Below, piece after piece: positions 1 through 9,096 of a stretch of 34,167 nucleotides of DNA. Each line of letters begins with the position of its first letter. Position 1 is the stretch's first letter. The notes under the pieces were generated by a model. It was given only the letters and a program-made list of their open reading frames with translations, made no database searches and was not told the origin of the DNA. The translations under genes were made by a program, and so were the position numbers. This DNA comes from an uncultured Elioraea sp. (GTDB taxonomy: Bacteria; Pseudomonadota; Alphaproteobacteria; Acetobacterales; Acetobacteraceae): contig CALLUO010000078.1 of the NCBI GenBank assembly GCA_938010425.1, positions 1 through 34,167 on the forward strand. Reading direction: 5' to 3'.

Positions 1-1
1 C

Positions 2-487
2 GACCTCAACGAGACAGCGATTGGGGAATGGCGCACCTACGCCCGCCTTTCCCCTCCCCTTCGATCAGAGGCCGATCGCCTCGCTGTGTTGGCCGCCCTC
101 GCCGATGGCACCATCGACGCCATCGCCTCCGACCACCAGCCACAGGACACCGACGCCAAGCGCCTCCCCTTCGCGCTTGCCGAACCGGGCGGGGTCGGTG
201 TGGAAACCCTGCTCGCAGTGACACTGAGTGCTGTGCACTCCGGCGCCCTGCCCTTGCTCGACGCGATCGCCCTTCTCACCAGCCGCCCGGCCGCCCTCCT
301 TGGCATCGACGCGGGTCGGCTTTCCCCCGGTGCCCCTGCCGACCTGTGCTTGTTCGACCGCGACCGCGCCTGGCAAATCCGCGCCGATGACCTGATCGGG
401 CCGAGCCGCAACACACCCTTCGACGGCAGGCCGATGCAGGGGAAGGTGGTTGGGACCTGGAAGGCAGGGGTGAGGGTGTTCGGATGA
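2..487 (+). CDS. pyrC: Dihydroorotase-like protein, C-terminal part (5' end outside window)
   Basis: This is the C-terminal 161 residues of an amidohydrolase of the class I dihydroorotase family, which closes carbamoyl-aspartate to dihydroorotate in pyrimidine synthesis. The frame is open from the left edge, so the start and the N-terminal metal ligands are missing. Visible landmarks are the family stretch LSPPLRSEADR, an AIASDHQPQD segment where catalytic enzymes usually read close to ATDHAPH, AEPGGVGVETLL, and the C-terminal amidohydrolase strand region GAPADLCLFD. The altered residues after the DH pair resemble the non-catalytic PyrC'/PyrX partners that scaffold aspartate carbamoyltransferase in some bacteria, so this copy could be structural rather than catalytic. 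The stop overlaps the plsY start in an ATGA, which indicates translational coupling. The family call is firm; activity is not decided by this fragment. Confidence 0.88.
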   Translation, partial: DLNETAIGEWRTYARLSPPLRSEADRLAVLAALADGTIDAIASDHQPQDTDAKRLPFALAEPGGVGVETLLAVTLSAVHSGALPLLDAIALLTSRPAALLGIDAGRLSPGAPADLCLFDRDRAWQIRADDLIGPSRNTPFDGRPMQGKVVGTWKAGVRVFG

Positions 488-1080
488 ACACACTCGGTCC
501 TCTCGTGCTCGGCTTCCTGCTCGGGTCGATCCCCTTTGGCCTCATCCTCACCCGCCTTGCCGGGGCAGGCGATGTGCGCCGCATTGGCTCTGGCAACATC
601 GGCGCGACCAATGTGCTGCGCACCGGGCGCAAGGATCTCGCCGCCGCCACCTTGTTGTTGGATGGCGGCAAGGGGGCGGTTGCGGTCGGTCTCGGTGCCG
701 AAGTCGGAGATGGGCCTTACGCCGGCCTGCTCGCCGGCTTCGCCGCGGTTCTTGGGCACATGTTCACCCCTTGGCTCGGTTTCGCCGGCGGCAAGGGGGT
801 GGCGACGGGCCTGGGCACGCTGATGGGCGCAGCCTGGCCGGTTGGCCTTGCGGCCTGCGGGGTTTGGATCGGAACCGCCCTGATCACCCGGATTTCCTCG
901 CTTTCCGCCCTAATTGCCTTCGCCGCTGCCCCCGCCCTTGCCAGCTGGCTTGCTGGGAAGCCCGAGGTCGTGCTGGCGCTCGCCATTTGCGGCTTCGTTT
1001 GGCTCCGGCATTGGGCCAACATCCGCCGCCTGCTCGACGGTACGGAGCCGAAGATCGGGCGAACCAAGAAGGACCAGTGA
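484..1080 (+). CDS. plsY: Acyl-phosphate:glycerol-3-phosphate acyltransferase PlsY
   Basis: A 198-residue polytopic inner-membrane enzyme that transfers an acyl chain from acyl-phosphate to sn-glycerol 3-phosphate, the first acylation in phospholipid synthesis. The three conserved cytoplasmic loop motifs are present: GSIPFGL near residues 15-21, the GSGNIGATNVLR block near 37-48, and the glycine-rich FAGGKGVATGLG loop near 100-111. Several hydrophobic segments separate them, and the length is normal for the family. The ATG shares four bases with the upstream dihydroorotase stop, and the TGA shares four bases with the dprA GTG, so the gene sits inside one tightly coupled operon. Nothing looks damaged. 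Confidence 0.96.
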   Translation: MNTLGPLVLGFLLGSIPFGLILTRLAGAGDVRRIGSGNIGATNVLRTGRKDLAAATLLLDGGKGAVAVGLGAEVGDGPYAGLLAGFAAVLGHMFTPWLGFAGGKGVATGLGTLMGAAWPVGLAACGVWIGTALITRISSLSALIAFAAAPALASWLAGKPEVVLALAICGFVWLRHWANIRRLLDGTEPKIGRTKKDQ

Positions 1081-2204
1081 CGGAGGAGGAGCGACTTGCG
1101 CGGCTGAGGCTTGCGCGAACAGCGGGTCTTGGCGAGGCCACGGCGAGGGCGCTGCTTGCGCGTGAAGGGTCAGCGCTCGCTGCTTTGGAGGTTTTGCCGC
1201 GCACGCGGCGGGGGCGGGCTCTCATCGTCCCTACTGCTGCTGCGGCAGAGGCTGAAATCGCTGCCCTTACCCGCTCTGGGGCCCGCCTCATCGTCCTCGG
1301 CGATCCGGACTACCCAGCCGGGCTTGCCGCCTTGTCCGACGCGCCGCTGGCGCTTGCGGTGGCAGGCGATGGTTCCGCTCTCTCCGCGCGTGCCATTGCT
1401 ATTGTGGGGGCCCGCAACGCCTCGGCGGCAGGGCGGCGGATCGCGGGCGACCTGGCGCGCGGGCTGGCCGAGGCCGGACTCGCGGTTGTCTCCGGGTTGG
1501 CGCGGGGTATCGACGCTGCGGCGCACGAGGCCGCCCTCGCCGCTGGTGGCCTGACCGTGGCCGTGATCGCCACCGGCCTTGATTGCCCCTACCCGCCCGA
1601 ACATGCCGGGCTACAGGCGCGCATCAGCGCATCAGGCGCGGTGGTGACGGAAGCGCCACCCGGCACGGCGCCCCACCGTACATTGTTTCCCCGCCGCAAC
1701 CGGATCATCGCGGGGCTTTCCCTGGGCGTGGTGGTGGTTGAGGCCGCTGAACGATCGGGATCGCTGATCACCGCCCGCCTTGCCGTTGAAGAGGGGAGAG
1801 AGGTGTTCGCCGTTCCCGGTTCACCGCTCGAGCCCCGCGCGAAAGGACCGAACGGTCTGATCCGCCAGGGTGCCCACCTTGTTGAGACGGTAGAGGATAT
1901 CCTCTCTGCCCTTCCGTCAGCACCCCGCTCGCCGCCGCGGCCAAGGCCGTGGTGCCTGGAGGAAACCCGTGCCGAGCCCTCCGCGCCGAGGCCGGTTGTC
2001 ATCGCGCCTGCGACAACCGACGAGGTCGGCGAGGCGCTCTCTGCGGTGCTTGGCTTGCTCTCGCCCACCCCTGTCACGGTTGACGAGCTCCTCCGCCGCT
2101 GCCCATGTTCACCGAGCGCGGTTGCCGCCGCCCTCCTCGAACTCGACCTGGAGGGACGAATCGAGCGGCTGCCAGGGAACCGCGTCGCGTTGAGCGCACG
2201 GTGA
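1077..2204 (+). CDS. dprA: DNA-processing protein DprA
   Basis: A 375-residue DprA/Smf protein, which in other bacteria loads RecA on incoming single-stranded DNA during transformation. The GTG at 1077 is chosen because it overlaps the plsY stop (GTGA) and gives the usual N-terminus with a helix-hairpin-helix-like segment (ARTAGLGEATARALLAREGS). The Rossmann-like DprA core follows: AIVGARNASAAGRR, VVSGLARGIDAAAHEAAL, a DCPYPPEH segment and FPRRNRIIAGLS, then SGSLITARLAVEEGREVFAVPG. A proline/arginine-rich linker leads to a C-terminal winged-helix domain (VDELLRRCPCSPSAVAAALL). An in-frame extension upstream to 771 would lie inside plsY and is not used. comM, another transformation-linked gene, lies about 8 kb away. 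Confidence 0.95.
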   Translation: MTEEERLARLRLARTAGLGEATARALLAREGSALAALEVLPRTRRGRALIVPTAAAAEAEIAALTRSGARLIVLGDPDYPAGLAALSDAPLALAVAGDGSALSARAIAIVGARNASAAGRRIAGDLARGLAEAGLAVVSGLARGIDAAAHEAALAAGGLTVAVIATGLDCPYPPEHAGLQARISASGAVVTEAPPGTAPHRTLFPRRNRIIAGLSLGVVVVEAAERSGSLITARLAVEEGREVFAVPGSPLEPRAKGPNGLIRQGAHLVETVEDILSALPSAPRSPPRPRPWCLEETRAEPSAPRPVVIAPATTDEVGEALSAVLGLLSPTPVTVDELLRRCPCSPSAVAAALLELDLEGRIERLPGNRVALSAR

Positions 2205-2237
2205 GAGAACGGCCCGCGCATGGGCCTGATATGGATC

Positions 2238-4838
2238 ATGGACGTCGTCGTCGTCGAATCCCCCGCTAAGGCAAAAACAATCAATGGCTACTTAGGCCGC
2301 AACTACACTGTTCTTGCTTCCTATGGCCACGTTCGTGACCTCCCCGCGAAGGACGGTTCGGTTCGCCCCGACCAGGACTTCGCCATGGACTGGGAGCCGG
2401 ATGCCCGCGGTGAAAAGCAGGTGCGCGCTATCGCCCAGGCGCTGAAAGGGGCGAAGCGTCTCTATCTCGCTACCGACCCAGACCGCGAGGGCGAGGCGAT
2501 CTCGTGGCATGTGAAGGAAATGCTGGCGGAACGCCGCGCACTAAAGGGGATTGATGTCAAGCGGGTCGTCTTCAACGAGGTTACCAAGAGTGCGGTGAAG
2601 CGGGCGCTCGACAACCCGCGCGACCTCGACCCTGACCTGATCGATGCCTATCTCGCGCGGCGCGCGCTCGATTACCTGTTCGGCTTCACCCTCTCGCCGG
2701 TGCTGTGGCGCAAGCTACCTGGCAGCCGCAGCGCGGGGCGCGTGCAGAGCGTGGCTCTGCGCCTGATCTGCGAGCGCGAGGCCGAAATCGAGGCCTTCCG
2801 CCCGCGCGAGTACTGGACCATCGCGGGCCTTTTCCTGACCGAGGCGGGTGTGCCCTTCTCCGCCCGTCTCACCGTGCTAGACGGCAAGAAGCTCGAGCAG
2901 TTCGACCTCAGCGACAAGGGCGCAGCCGAGGCGGCGAAGCGGGCGGCGGAGGCGGCGCGTTATCGGGTGAGCGCGATCGAGCGCAAACGCGTCAGGCGCA
3001 ACCCCCCTCCCCCCTTCACCACCTCCACCCTGCAGCAGGAGTCCTCGCGCAAGCTTGGCTTCTCCGCCACGCGCACCATGCGCGTCGCTCAGCAGCTCTA
3101 TGAAGGTGTGGACATCGACGGAGAAACCGTTGGTCTAATTACATACATGCGAACAGACGGGGTGCAGATGGCCGAAGAGGCGATCAGCGCCATCCGCACC
3201 CATCTCTGCCGCGTATTCGGCCAAGATTATCTCCCACCTGCTCCGCGACGCTATGCCACCAAGGCCAAGAACGCCCAGGAAGCGCACGAGGCAATTCGCC
3301 CAACCGACATCGCCCGCCGGCCTGAGGACATCGCTCACGCTCTCACCGAGGACCAGCGTCGCCTATACGAATTGATCTGGAAGCGGGCGGCGGCAAGCCA
3401 AATGGCTTCGGCCGAATTCGACCAAACCTCGGTCGACATTGCCTCGGAGGATGGGCGGATCCTTTTCCGGGCGTCGGGTTCGGTGCTTGTGTTCGACGGA
3501 TTTCTCAAGCTTTACCGGGAGGACCGGGACGATCCGTCGGACGATGAGGAAAGCCCTTCCCTGCCCGCCTTGCGCGAGGACGAGCGCCCCACACTGACGG
3601 AAGCGAGGGCCAACCAGCACTTCACTCAGCCCCCCCCGCGCTACACGGAAGCGAGCTTGGTGAAGAAGCTCGAAGAGCTCGGCATCGGTCGCCCCTCGAC
3701 CTACGCCTCCATCCTGCAGGTGCTGCAGGATCGCGCTTATGTGCGGCTCGAAAACCGCCGCTTTATCCCCGAGGACCGCGGGCGAATTGTCACCGCCTTC
3801 CTCGAGAACTTCTTCGAGCACTACGTGGCTTACGACTTCACTGCCTCCCTCGAGGAGAAACTCGACGACATCTCCGGCGGGCGGGCGCGTTGGCGGGAGG
3901 TGATGCGCGAATTCTGGCAAGATTTCGTGCGCGCAGTGGAAGAGACCAGAGAGCTGCGTATCTCCGACGTCGCCGCAGCGCTCGACCGAGAACTCGGCCC
4001 TCACTTCTTCCCCGACAAGGGCGACGGCAGCGACCCGCGCGCCTGCCCGCGTTGCGGCACCGGGCGGCTCAGCCTGCGCATCGGCGGCAATACCGGCGCC
4101 TTCATTGGCTGCTCGAACTATCCCGAGTGCCGTTACACCCGAAACCTCACCTCGGCGGAAGGGGATGGCGAGGAGCGCCTGCTTGGCCACCATCCAGAGA
4201 CGGGCGAGCCCGTGCTGCTGAAGAAAGGGCCCTACGGCTTCTATGTTCAGCTCGGCGAAAGCAAGGAGGCACTCGTCGAGGAAAGCGGGGCGAAGCGCAA
4301 GCGGGGTAAAGGCAAAGCGGCAGACACAGCGCCCAAGCCGAAGCGCGCCTCCTTGCCCAAAGGAACCGATCCGGCTTCTGTCAGCCTCGAGCAGGCGCTG
4401 GGCTGGCTCTCCCTGCCCCGCCTGGTCGGCCTCCACCCTGAACGCGGTGAGCCGATCTACGCCGGCCTAGGGCAGTTTGGACCCTATGTGAAAGTCGGCA
4501 ACGTCTACGCATCTCTCGACAAGGACGACGACGTGCTGAGCATTGGCCTCAATCGCGCCGTCGTACTTCTGGCCAAAAAGCTCGATTCGGTGCGCAGCCT
4601 CGGCCAACACCCTGAGGGCGGGGAGGTGGTGGTGCGCCGCGGCCGCTTTGGCCCTTACGTGCAGCATGGAGCGCGCGTCGCCTCGCTGCCCAAGGGTGTG
4701 GGGATGGAGGAGATCGCGCTCGAACAAGCGGTGCGCCTTCTCGCGGAAAAGGGCAAGGCGCTGGCACCGGCTCGCAGCGTGGGCCGCGCCGTGGGCGCCG
4801 GCAAAGGGCGCGGAAGACGTGCAGCCGCAGGCAATTGA
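2238..4838 (+). CDS. topA: DNA topoisomerase I (type IA)
   Basis: An 866-residue type IA topoisomerase that relaxes negative supercoils. The start at 2238 gives MDVVVVESPAKAKTI, the usual TOPRIM beginning; an in-frame ATG at 2220 would add six residues and cannot be excluded. TOPRIM acidic residues appear in TDPDREGEAISWH. The catalytic tyrosine lies in GLITYMRTDGV. The central domains continue through GIGRPSTYASIL. A four-cysteine zinc ribbon (CPRCGTG...GCSNYPECRY) lies near residues 606-640, followed by three Toprim C-terminal repeats, each with a G-x-FGPYV or GPYGFYV core, and a lysine/arginine-rich tail. The gene starts 33 bases after dprA. The order plsY-dprA-topA is common in alphaproteobacteria. 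Confidence 0.97.
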   Translation: MDVVVVESPAKAKTINGYLGRNYTVLASYGHVRDLPAKDGSVRPDQDFAMDWEPDARGEKQVRAIAQALKGAKRLYLATDPDREGEAISWHVKEMLAERRALKGIDVKRVVFNEVTKSAVKRALDNPRDLDPDLIDAYLARRALDYLFGFTLSPVLWRKLPGSRSAGRVQSVALRLICEREAEIEAFRPREYWTIAGLFLTEAGVPFSARLTVLDGKKLEQFDLSDKGAAEAAKRAAEAARYRVSAIERKRVRRNPPPPFTTSTLQQESSRKLGFSATRTMRVAQQLYEGVDIDGETVGLITYMRTDGVQMAEEAISAIRTHLCRVFGQDYLPPAPRRYATKAKNAQEAHEAIRPTDIARRPEDIAHALTEDQRRLYELIWKRAAASQMASAEFDQTSVDIASEDGRILFRASGSVLVFDGFLKLYREDRDDPSDDEESPSLPALREDERPTLTEARANQHFTQPPPRYTEASLVKKLEELGIGRPSTYASILQVLQDRAYVRLENRRFIPEDRGRIVTAFLENFFEHYVAYDFTASLEEKLDDISGGRARWREVMREFWQDFVRAVEETRELRISDVAAALDRELGPHFFPDKGDGSDPRACPRCGTGRLSLRIGGNTGAFIGCSNYPECRYTRNLTSAEGDGEERLLGHHPETGEPVLLKKGPYGFYVQLGESKEALVEESGAKRKRGKGKAADTAPKPKRASLPKGTDPASVSLEQALGWLSLPRLVGLHPERGEPIYAGLGQFGPYVKVGNVYASLDKDDDVLSIGLNRAVVLLAKKLDSVRSLGQHPEGGEVVVRRGRFGPYVQHGARVASLPKGVGMEEIALEQAVRLLAEKGKALAPARSVGRAVGAGKGRGRRAAAGN

Positions 4839-4912
4839 GGTGTCGCGGCCACGCGCACAGCAGCGCGATTTCGCTGTTGCAGCACCCCGGTGCATACTCG
4901 GCTGCAGCGGAC

Positions 4913-6493
4913 GTGTTACGGACTCGACCGGCCATCCTGAACCTCGCCTTCCTCTTCGGCCTTCGTCCATCCCGTTCGCATCGGCATGCGCGACGGTGCT
5001 GCGCTGCTGCCTTGGCCTCAGCCCTCATCGGCGCCGCGCTGCCCGCGAGCGCAGCCGATCCGACCGACCTCTCCGCCGTGCTGCGCAGCGCCTATGCGGC
5101 CGTGGCGGAACGCCACCTTCATCCACCCGACTTTCCGCGCCTCACGGCGGCGGGGTTGAGAGGGCTCGTCGCGATCGATCGCGGGCTCGCGATCGACCGC
5201 GAGCGTGACCGTCTTGTGCTGCGCGGCGCGGCAGGCGTGATCGCCCAACGCGAGGTGAGCGGGCTACGCACGGCGTCGGATGCGTCGCAGACTGCTGTTC
5301 GGTTCATCGAGACCGCCCTTGCCGCATCGCCTGCCCTACGCGCGCAAAGCACCGAGGCGCTGCTTCGCCTTTTTCTAGACGAGGCGCTTGCCGATCTCGA
5401 TGCCTATTCGCGCTATGTGCCCCGGTCGGAGGCGCGCGCAGCGCGTGCGCGGCGCAATGGTGAAGCGGGCCTTGGCCTCGATCTCGCCCCTGACGGAAAC
5501 GGCGCGGTGGTGCTCCGCGTGGTCGATGATTCGCCGGCCTGGGCAGCCGGGCTGCGACCTGGCGATAAGGTGCTCGCCATCGACGGGCGGCCGACGCGCG
5601 GGCTGGATGCAGGGACGCTCGAGCAGTTGTTGCGCGGGGGAGAGAACGAACCGCTCGTTCTCACCCTGGCTCGGCAGGGTGGCCGGCCGCAGACGGTCGC
5701 GCTGGTGCGGGCTCTGGTAGCGGCGGAGACGGTGTTTGTTGCTTGGCACGGATCGGTGCCTGTTCTGAAAATTTCGGGTTTCAACCGTCTGACCGATCGA
5801 CGTCTTGCCCGTGCCCTGGTCGAAGTCGCGCATCGCGATCCTGCGCCGGCGGGCCTTGTGCTTGACCTGCGCGGCAACCGGGGCGGTTTGCTTCGCCAGG
5901 CGATTGCCGCCGCCGACTTGTTCTTGACGGCGGGCGTCATCATCGAAGCACGCGGCCGCCACCCGGAGGCCTCTCGCATCCATCGCGCCTCCGGGCCCGA
6001 TCTCTCTGCTGGCCTTCCCCTCGTCGTTCTGATCGACGGCGCGTCTGCCTCCTCCGCCGAGGTGCTCGCCGCCGCGTTACAAGACAATGGCCGTGCCGTT
6101 CTCGTCGGCTCCGTCACCACCGGCAAGGGCTTGATCCAGGCGGTTGTTCCGCTACCGGACGACAGCGAACTCCATCTCACCTGGTCAAGCTTGCACGCGC
6201 CGTCGGGCTACCCGATCCAGGGTCTCGGCGTTCTGCCCGACGTGTGCACGAGCAAAGGCGAACAGATCATGGAGCACGATCTTCGCCGCTTCGCCGCTGG
6301 GCAGAGACCGGAGGCGAGCGGAGCCTGGCGGATGATCCGCGACAGGGTTGCCGCCCTTGACGAGATCGCCCGTTTGCGCCAGACCTGCCCGCCGTCGGTC
6401 GGCGGCGAGCTTGACATCACCGCCGCTCTATGGCTTTTTCAGCGTCCTGCCGGCGAACGGACGGTGCCTCTTGCCGGCCACAGGAGGCCGTGA
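4913..6493 (+). CDS. Exported S41-family (carboxyl-terminal processing) protease
   Basis: A PDZ-containing serine protease of family S41, probably periplasmic. The start is uncertain: GTG 4913 is preferred because a TTG at 4835 would put more than 70 residues before the predicted signal-peptidase site. From 4913 the product is 526 residues. A basic stretch (SHRHARR) precedes a hydrophobic core ending LPASA-ADP, a plausible signal peptide. A PDZ domain follows (GLGLDLAPDG to TLARQGG, roughly residues 185-265). The catalytic core has LDLRGNRGGLLRQA, then DGASASSAEVLAAALQDNGR with the nucleophilic serine position kept, and VTTGKGLIQA with the general-base lysine. The dyad therefore looks intact. 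Substrate is unknown. It follows topA, where related genomes, as I recall, often carry rnr; no rnr is seen here. Confidence 0.9.
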   Translation: MLRTRPAILNLAFLFGLRPSRSHRHARRCCAAALASALIGAALPASAADPTDLSAVLRSAYAAVAERHLHPPDFPRLTAAGLRGLVAIDRGLAIDRERDRLVLRGAAGVIAQREVSGLRTASDASQTAVRFIETALAASPALRAQSTEALLRLFLDEALADLDAYSRYVPRSEARAARARRNGEAGLGLDLAPDGNGAVVLRVVDDSPAWAAGLRPGDKVLAIDGRPTRGLDAGTLEQLLRGGENEPLVLTLARQGGRPQTVALVRALVAAETVFVAWHGSVPVLKISGFNRLTDRRLARALVEVAHRDPAPAGLVLDLRGNRGGLLRQAIAAADLFLTAGVIIEARGRHPEASRIHRASGPDLSAGLPLVVLIDGASASSAEVLAAALQDNGRAVLVGSVTTGKGLIQAVVPLPDDSELHLTWSSLHAPSGYPIQGLGVLPDVCTSKGEQIMEHDLRRFAAGQRPEASGAWRMIRDRVAALDEIARLRQTCPPSVGGELDITAALWLFQRPAGERTVPLAGHRRP

Positions 6494-6583
6494 TCGCGAT
6501 CGCGGCGCGCGGTGCGAGGTAGACCGTGAGGCTGATGGCAGCGGTGCGGCAGGGCCGGCGCTCACCCTCGCGAGGTAAACACG

Positions 6584-6751
6584 ATGGCAAAGGCGAATAC
6601 TGTTCTGATCAAGTTGGTCAGCACCGCCGACACCGGATATTTTTATGTGACCAAAAAGAACGCCCGGACGAAGACCAACAAGCTTGAGCTTCGCAAGTAC
6701 GACCCGATCGTGCGCAAGCACGTTATTTTCAGGGAAGCGAAGATCAAGTAA
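6584..6751 (+). CDS. rpmG: 50S ribosomal protein L33
   Basis: A 55-residue basic protein beginning [18 protein letters not shown] and containing [28 protein letters not shown] and a C-terminal FREAKIK. This is the L33 fold of the large ribosomal subunit in its alphaproteobacterial form, without the zinc-binding cysteines of the other L33 type. A GAGGT ribosome-binding site lies 7 bases before the ATG (6572-6576). The stop is TAA. Its neighbour on the right is the convergent pleD-like gene, a pairing that recurs in alphaproteobacteria. Confidence 0.96.
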   Translation: MAKANTVLIKLVSTADTGYFYVTKKNARTKTNKLELRKYDPIVRKHVIFREAKIK

Positions 6752-6880
6752 TCACTAAGCGTGGGGGCGGCTAAGCGCGGAGGGCGCAAGTTTCTTAGCG
6801 AACCTCAGCGCGCCGCGACGCATGTTCCGGCGCAAACGCTCTTCAACTGAAATTCGCGGAGTAGCCGTGACAATGCAACG

Positions 6881-8287
6881 TCACGCCGCTGAGACGTGTT
6901 CCCCCTCGTTTTGCAGCACCACGACCTGGTTCCGGCCCTGCCTCTTGGCCTGATAAAGGGCCTCGTCTGCCCGGCGGAGCAGGATTTCGGCCGCCGCTTC
7001 CCCGTCGTCCACCTCTTCAGCGCCAACGGCGGCAACGCCGATGCTGATGGTCAGCGCATGCGTTACCCCTGGAAGCGGCTCAAAGCGAAGCCCCGCAATC
7101 TCGCGCCGGAGCCGTTCTGCCGCCACGGCAGCATCGGCAGCCGTCGCCCCCGGCATGACGATGGCGAATTCCTCCCCTCCATAGCGGGCGACCGTGTCGA
7201 ACAGCCGCACCTGCTTGCGGATTGCGGTGGCGACGGCCTGCAACGCTGCGTCGCCGGCTGCGTGCCCGTAGCGGTCGTTGATCGACTTAAAATGGTCGAG
7301 GTCAAGCATCATCGCCGCCAGCACCCCACCACCCGCTTGCAGCGAGGCCAGCAGAGATTTGAGGTGCCCGCGCAGGTACCGCTGGTTGTGCAGCCCGGTA
7401 AGCGGATCGGTGACAGCTAGTGAGATCGAGTAGGCGAGGTCGGCCCGCAACCGATCCTGGTACAGCTTGCGGCGGATTTGGTTGCGCGCCCGCACGCGCA
7501 GCTCATTCGCATCCAGGGGCCGCAAGATGTAGTCATTCGCGCCAAGGTCGAAGCCGCGGAACAGAAGCTGGCGGTGGTTCGGCTCGGCCAGCAGCAGCAC
7601 AGGGGTATCGCGCGTCGCCTCTTCGGCCCGCAAGCGAGAGGCGAGCCGCAACGGATCCTCCGACGCAAGCCGCAGATCGAGCAGCACAAGGTCGCAGCCC
7701 GCGCTGGTCAAACGGGCCATCGCCTCATGTCCGTTTGTGACCCGGTCCGCCCCGATGCCCTCGGCAGCAAGAGCGGCCGCAACCCGCTGCCACTCCAGCG
7801 TATCAACAACGAGGGCCACCGCCCGCGTGCCCCGTACCGACGGCGCCGGCTCCTGCCTCAGACGCACGCCCAGTTGGCTCGTCGTCTCCGCCCGCAACCG
7901 CCACTCGTCCAAAATCCGTTTCAACCGAACGAGCGAACGAACACGGGCGAACAGAGTCTCGTCATCCACCGGCTTGGTCAGAAAGTCGTCCGCCCCGGCC
8001 TCCAATCCACGCACCCGCTCGCAACTCTCGCCCAAGGCGGTGACCATGACGATCGGGATGTGTTCGGTCGCGCCATTGGCCTTCAGCCGCGCGCACACCT
8101 CGAACCCGTCCATGCCGGGCATCATCACGTCGAGCAGGATTAGGTCAGGAGCCCAGACGGGTGCCAGTTCCAGTGCGGCGGGCCCCGACTGGGCAGTGCG
8201 CACCTCGTAATACTCGGCGGCGAGCCGGGCTTCGAGGAGCTTTACGTTGGAGGGAACGTCGTCAACGACGAGGATGCGCGCGCTCAT
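6881..8287 (-). CDS. pleD: PleD-type response regulator with diguanylate cyclase domain
   Basis: A 468-residue cytoplasmic regulator that makes cyclic di-GMP. The domain order is REC-REC-GGDEF, as in Caulobacter PleD. The first receiver starts SARILVVDDVPSNVKLLEAR and has the phospho-acceptor aspartate near residue 53 in LILLDVMMPGMDG and a KPVD lysine. The second receiver keeps LVLLDLRLA but has RPLD where an active receiver has KPxD, fitting a dimerisation adaptor. The cyclase domain has an active-site GGEEF at about 370-374, preceded at the usual five-residue spacing by RLFD, a product-inhibition I-site (RxxD). Start ATG 8287 is used; ATG 8302 would add five residues. It is convergent with rpmG and divergent from the methyltransferase. 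Confidence 0.93.
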   Translation of the reverse strand: MSARILVVDDVPSNVKLLEARLAAEYYEVRTAQSGPAALELAPVWAPDLILLDVMMPGMDGFEVCARLKANGATEHIPIVMVTALGESCERVRGLEAGADDFLTKPVDDETLFARVRSLVRLKRILDEWRLRAETTSQLGVRLRQEPAPSVRGTRAVALVVDTLEWQRVAAALAAEGIGADRVTNGHEAMARLTSAGCDLVLLDLRLASEDPLRLASRLRAEEATRDTPVLLLAEPNHRQLLFRGFDLGANDYILRPLDANELRVRARNQIRRKLYQDRLRADLAYSISLAVTDPLTGLHNQRYLRGHLKSLLASLQAGGGVLAAMMLDLDHFKSINDRYGHAAGDAALQAVATAIRKQVRLFDTVARYGGEEFAIVMPGATAADAAVAAERLRREIAGLRFEPLPGVTHALTISIGVAAVGAEEVDDGEAAAEILLRRADEALYQAKRQGRNQVVVLQNEGEHVSAA

Positions 8288-8481
8288 GGACCCTGTCGGC
8301 ATCCGCGGGCAGTGAGCCCCGCCCGCTTTGGCCTTCTCATCATGCCATGGCGCAAAATCCCGTGCACGATCTTCCGTGACACAAGGTCGACGCTGTCATC
8401 GAAGTGCGATAGTCCTGCAATGGATAGGATGCTTCACCACGCGTCTCACCTTCGCAACCCTCTACACAGGCTCCCCCAGGC

Positions 8482-9096
8482 ATGACTCAGGCCCAGGCTG
8501 AGGGCGCCACAGGCGCTCATCCAGGTCTCTCCGCTGCCGCCCGCGGTTGGCTGTTTTTCCGCCGCTGGCTGGCCAACCCTCTCGAGATGGGCTCAATCGT
8601 GCCCTCATCTCCGGTGCTTGGGCGCAAGATCGCGGAGGTGGTGCGCGCGGGGCCGCCCGGGCCAATCCTTGAGCTCGGTGCTGGCACTGGCGCCATCACC
8701 CGTGCCTTGCTTGAGAGCGGGATCTCCCCCTGGCGACTGACCGTGATCGAGATCGTACCTGAGATGGCGCAGGTGCTGAGCCGAAGCTTCCCCGGCGTGA
8801 CGGTGATCTGCGGCGACGCCTGGCAACTCTCCGACATTCTCGATCCCGCCCTGCACGGCATGATCGGTTCGGTGGTGTGCGGAATCCCCCTTGTTCTGTT
8901 ACCGCGCGAGAGGCAAGCATCGTTGATTGAGGCGATCGAGAGGGTCGCCCCGGGCCGTGGCTTCCTACACTACACCTACTGCATCACCTCTCCGCTGCCG
9001 ATCCGTGCTCACGGCCTCGAGGGTCGGCGCGTCTCCTGGACCCCGCTCAACATCCCCCCGGCTTCGGTTTGGCACTACCGCCGAGCGAGGGCTTGA
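8482..9096 (+). CDS. SAM-dependent methyltransferase, PmtA (phospholipid N-methyltransferase)-like
   Basis: A 204-residue class I methyltransferase. SAM-binding motif I reads ILELGAGTGAIT near residues 61-72, with the acidic motif II residue in LTVIEIVPEM. The N-terminal FFRRWLANPLEMGSIVPSS is typical of the Rhodobacter/Agrobacterium-type phosphatidylethanolamine N-methyltransferase group, which makes phosphatidylcholine. The same group includes relatives annotated as rRNA-dimethylase-like, so the substrate is not proved by sequence. It would act at the cytoplasmic membrane face. It lies alone between the divergent pleD gene and hsp20; about 180 bases upstream hold its promoter, though no clear sigma-70 boxes are visible to me. 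Confidence 0.8.
   Translation: MTQAQAEGATGAHPGLSAAARGWLFFRRWLANPLEMGSIVPSSPVLGRKIAEVVRAGPPGPILELGAGTGAITRALLESGISPWRLTVIEIVPEMAQVLSRSFPGVTVICGDAWQLSDILDPALHGMIGSVVCGIPLVLLPRERQASLIEAIERVAPGRGFLHYTYCITSPLPIRAHGLEGRRVSWTPLNIPPASVWHYRRARA

Noticed and set aside
3363-4436. Long open frame on the minus strand opposite topA
   Set aside because: It is opposite a complete, motif-rich topA gene; high GC keeps antisense frames open. Its translation has no recognisable domain.
6866-6885. CGTGAC/GTCACG inverted repeat at the rpmG-pleD junction as a bidirectional terminator
   Set aside because: Only six base pairs with an eight-base loop and no T run on either side; too weak to call.
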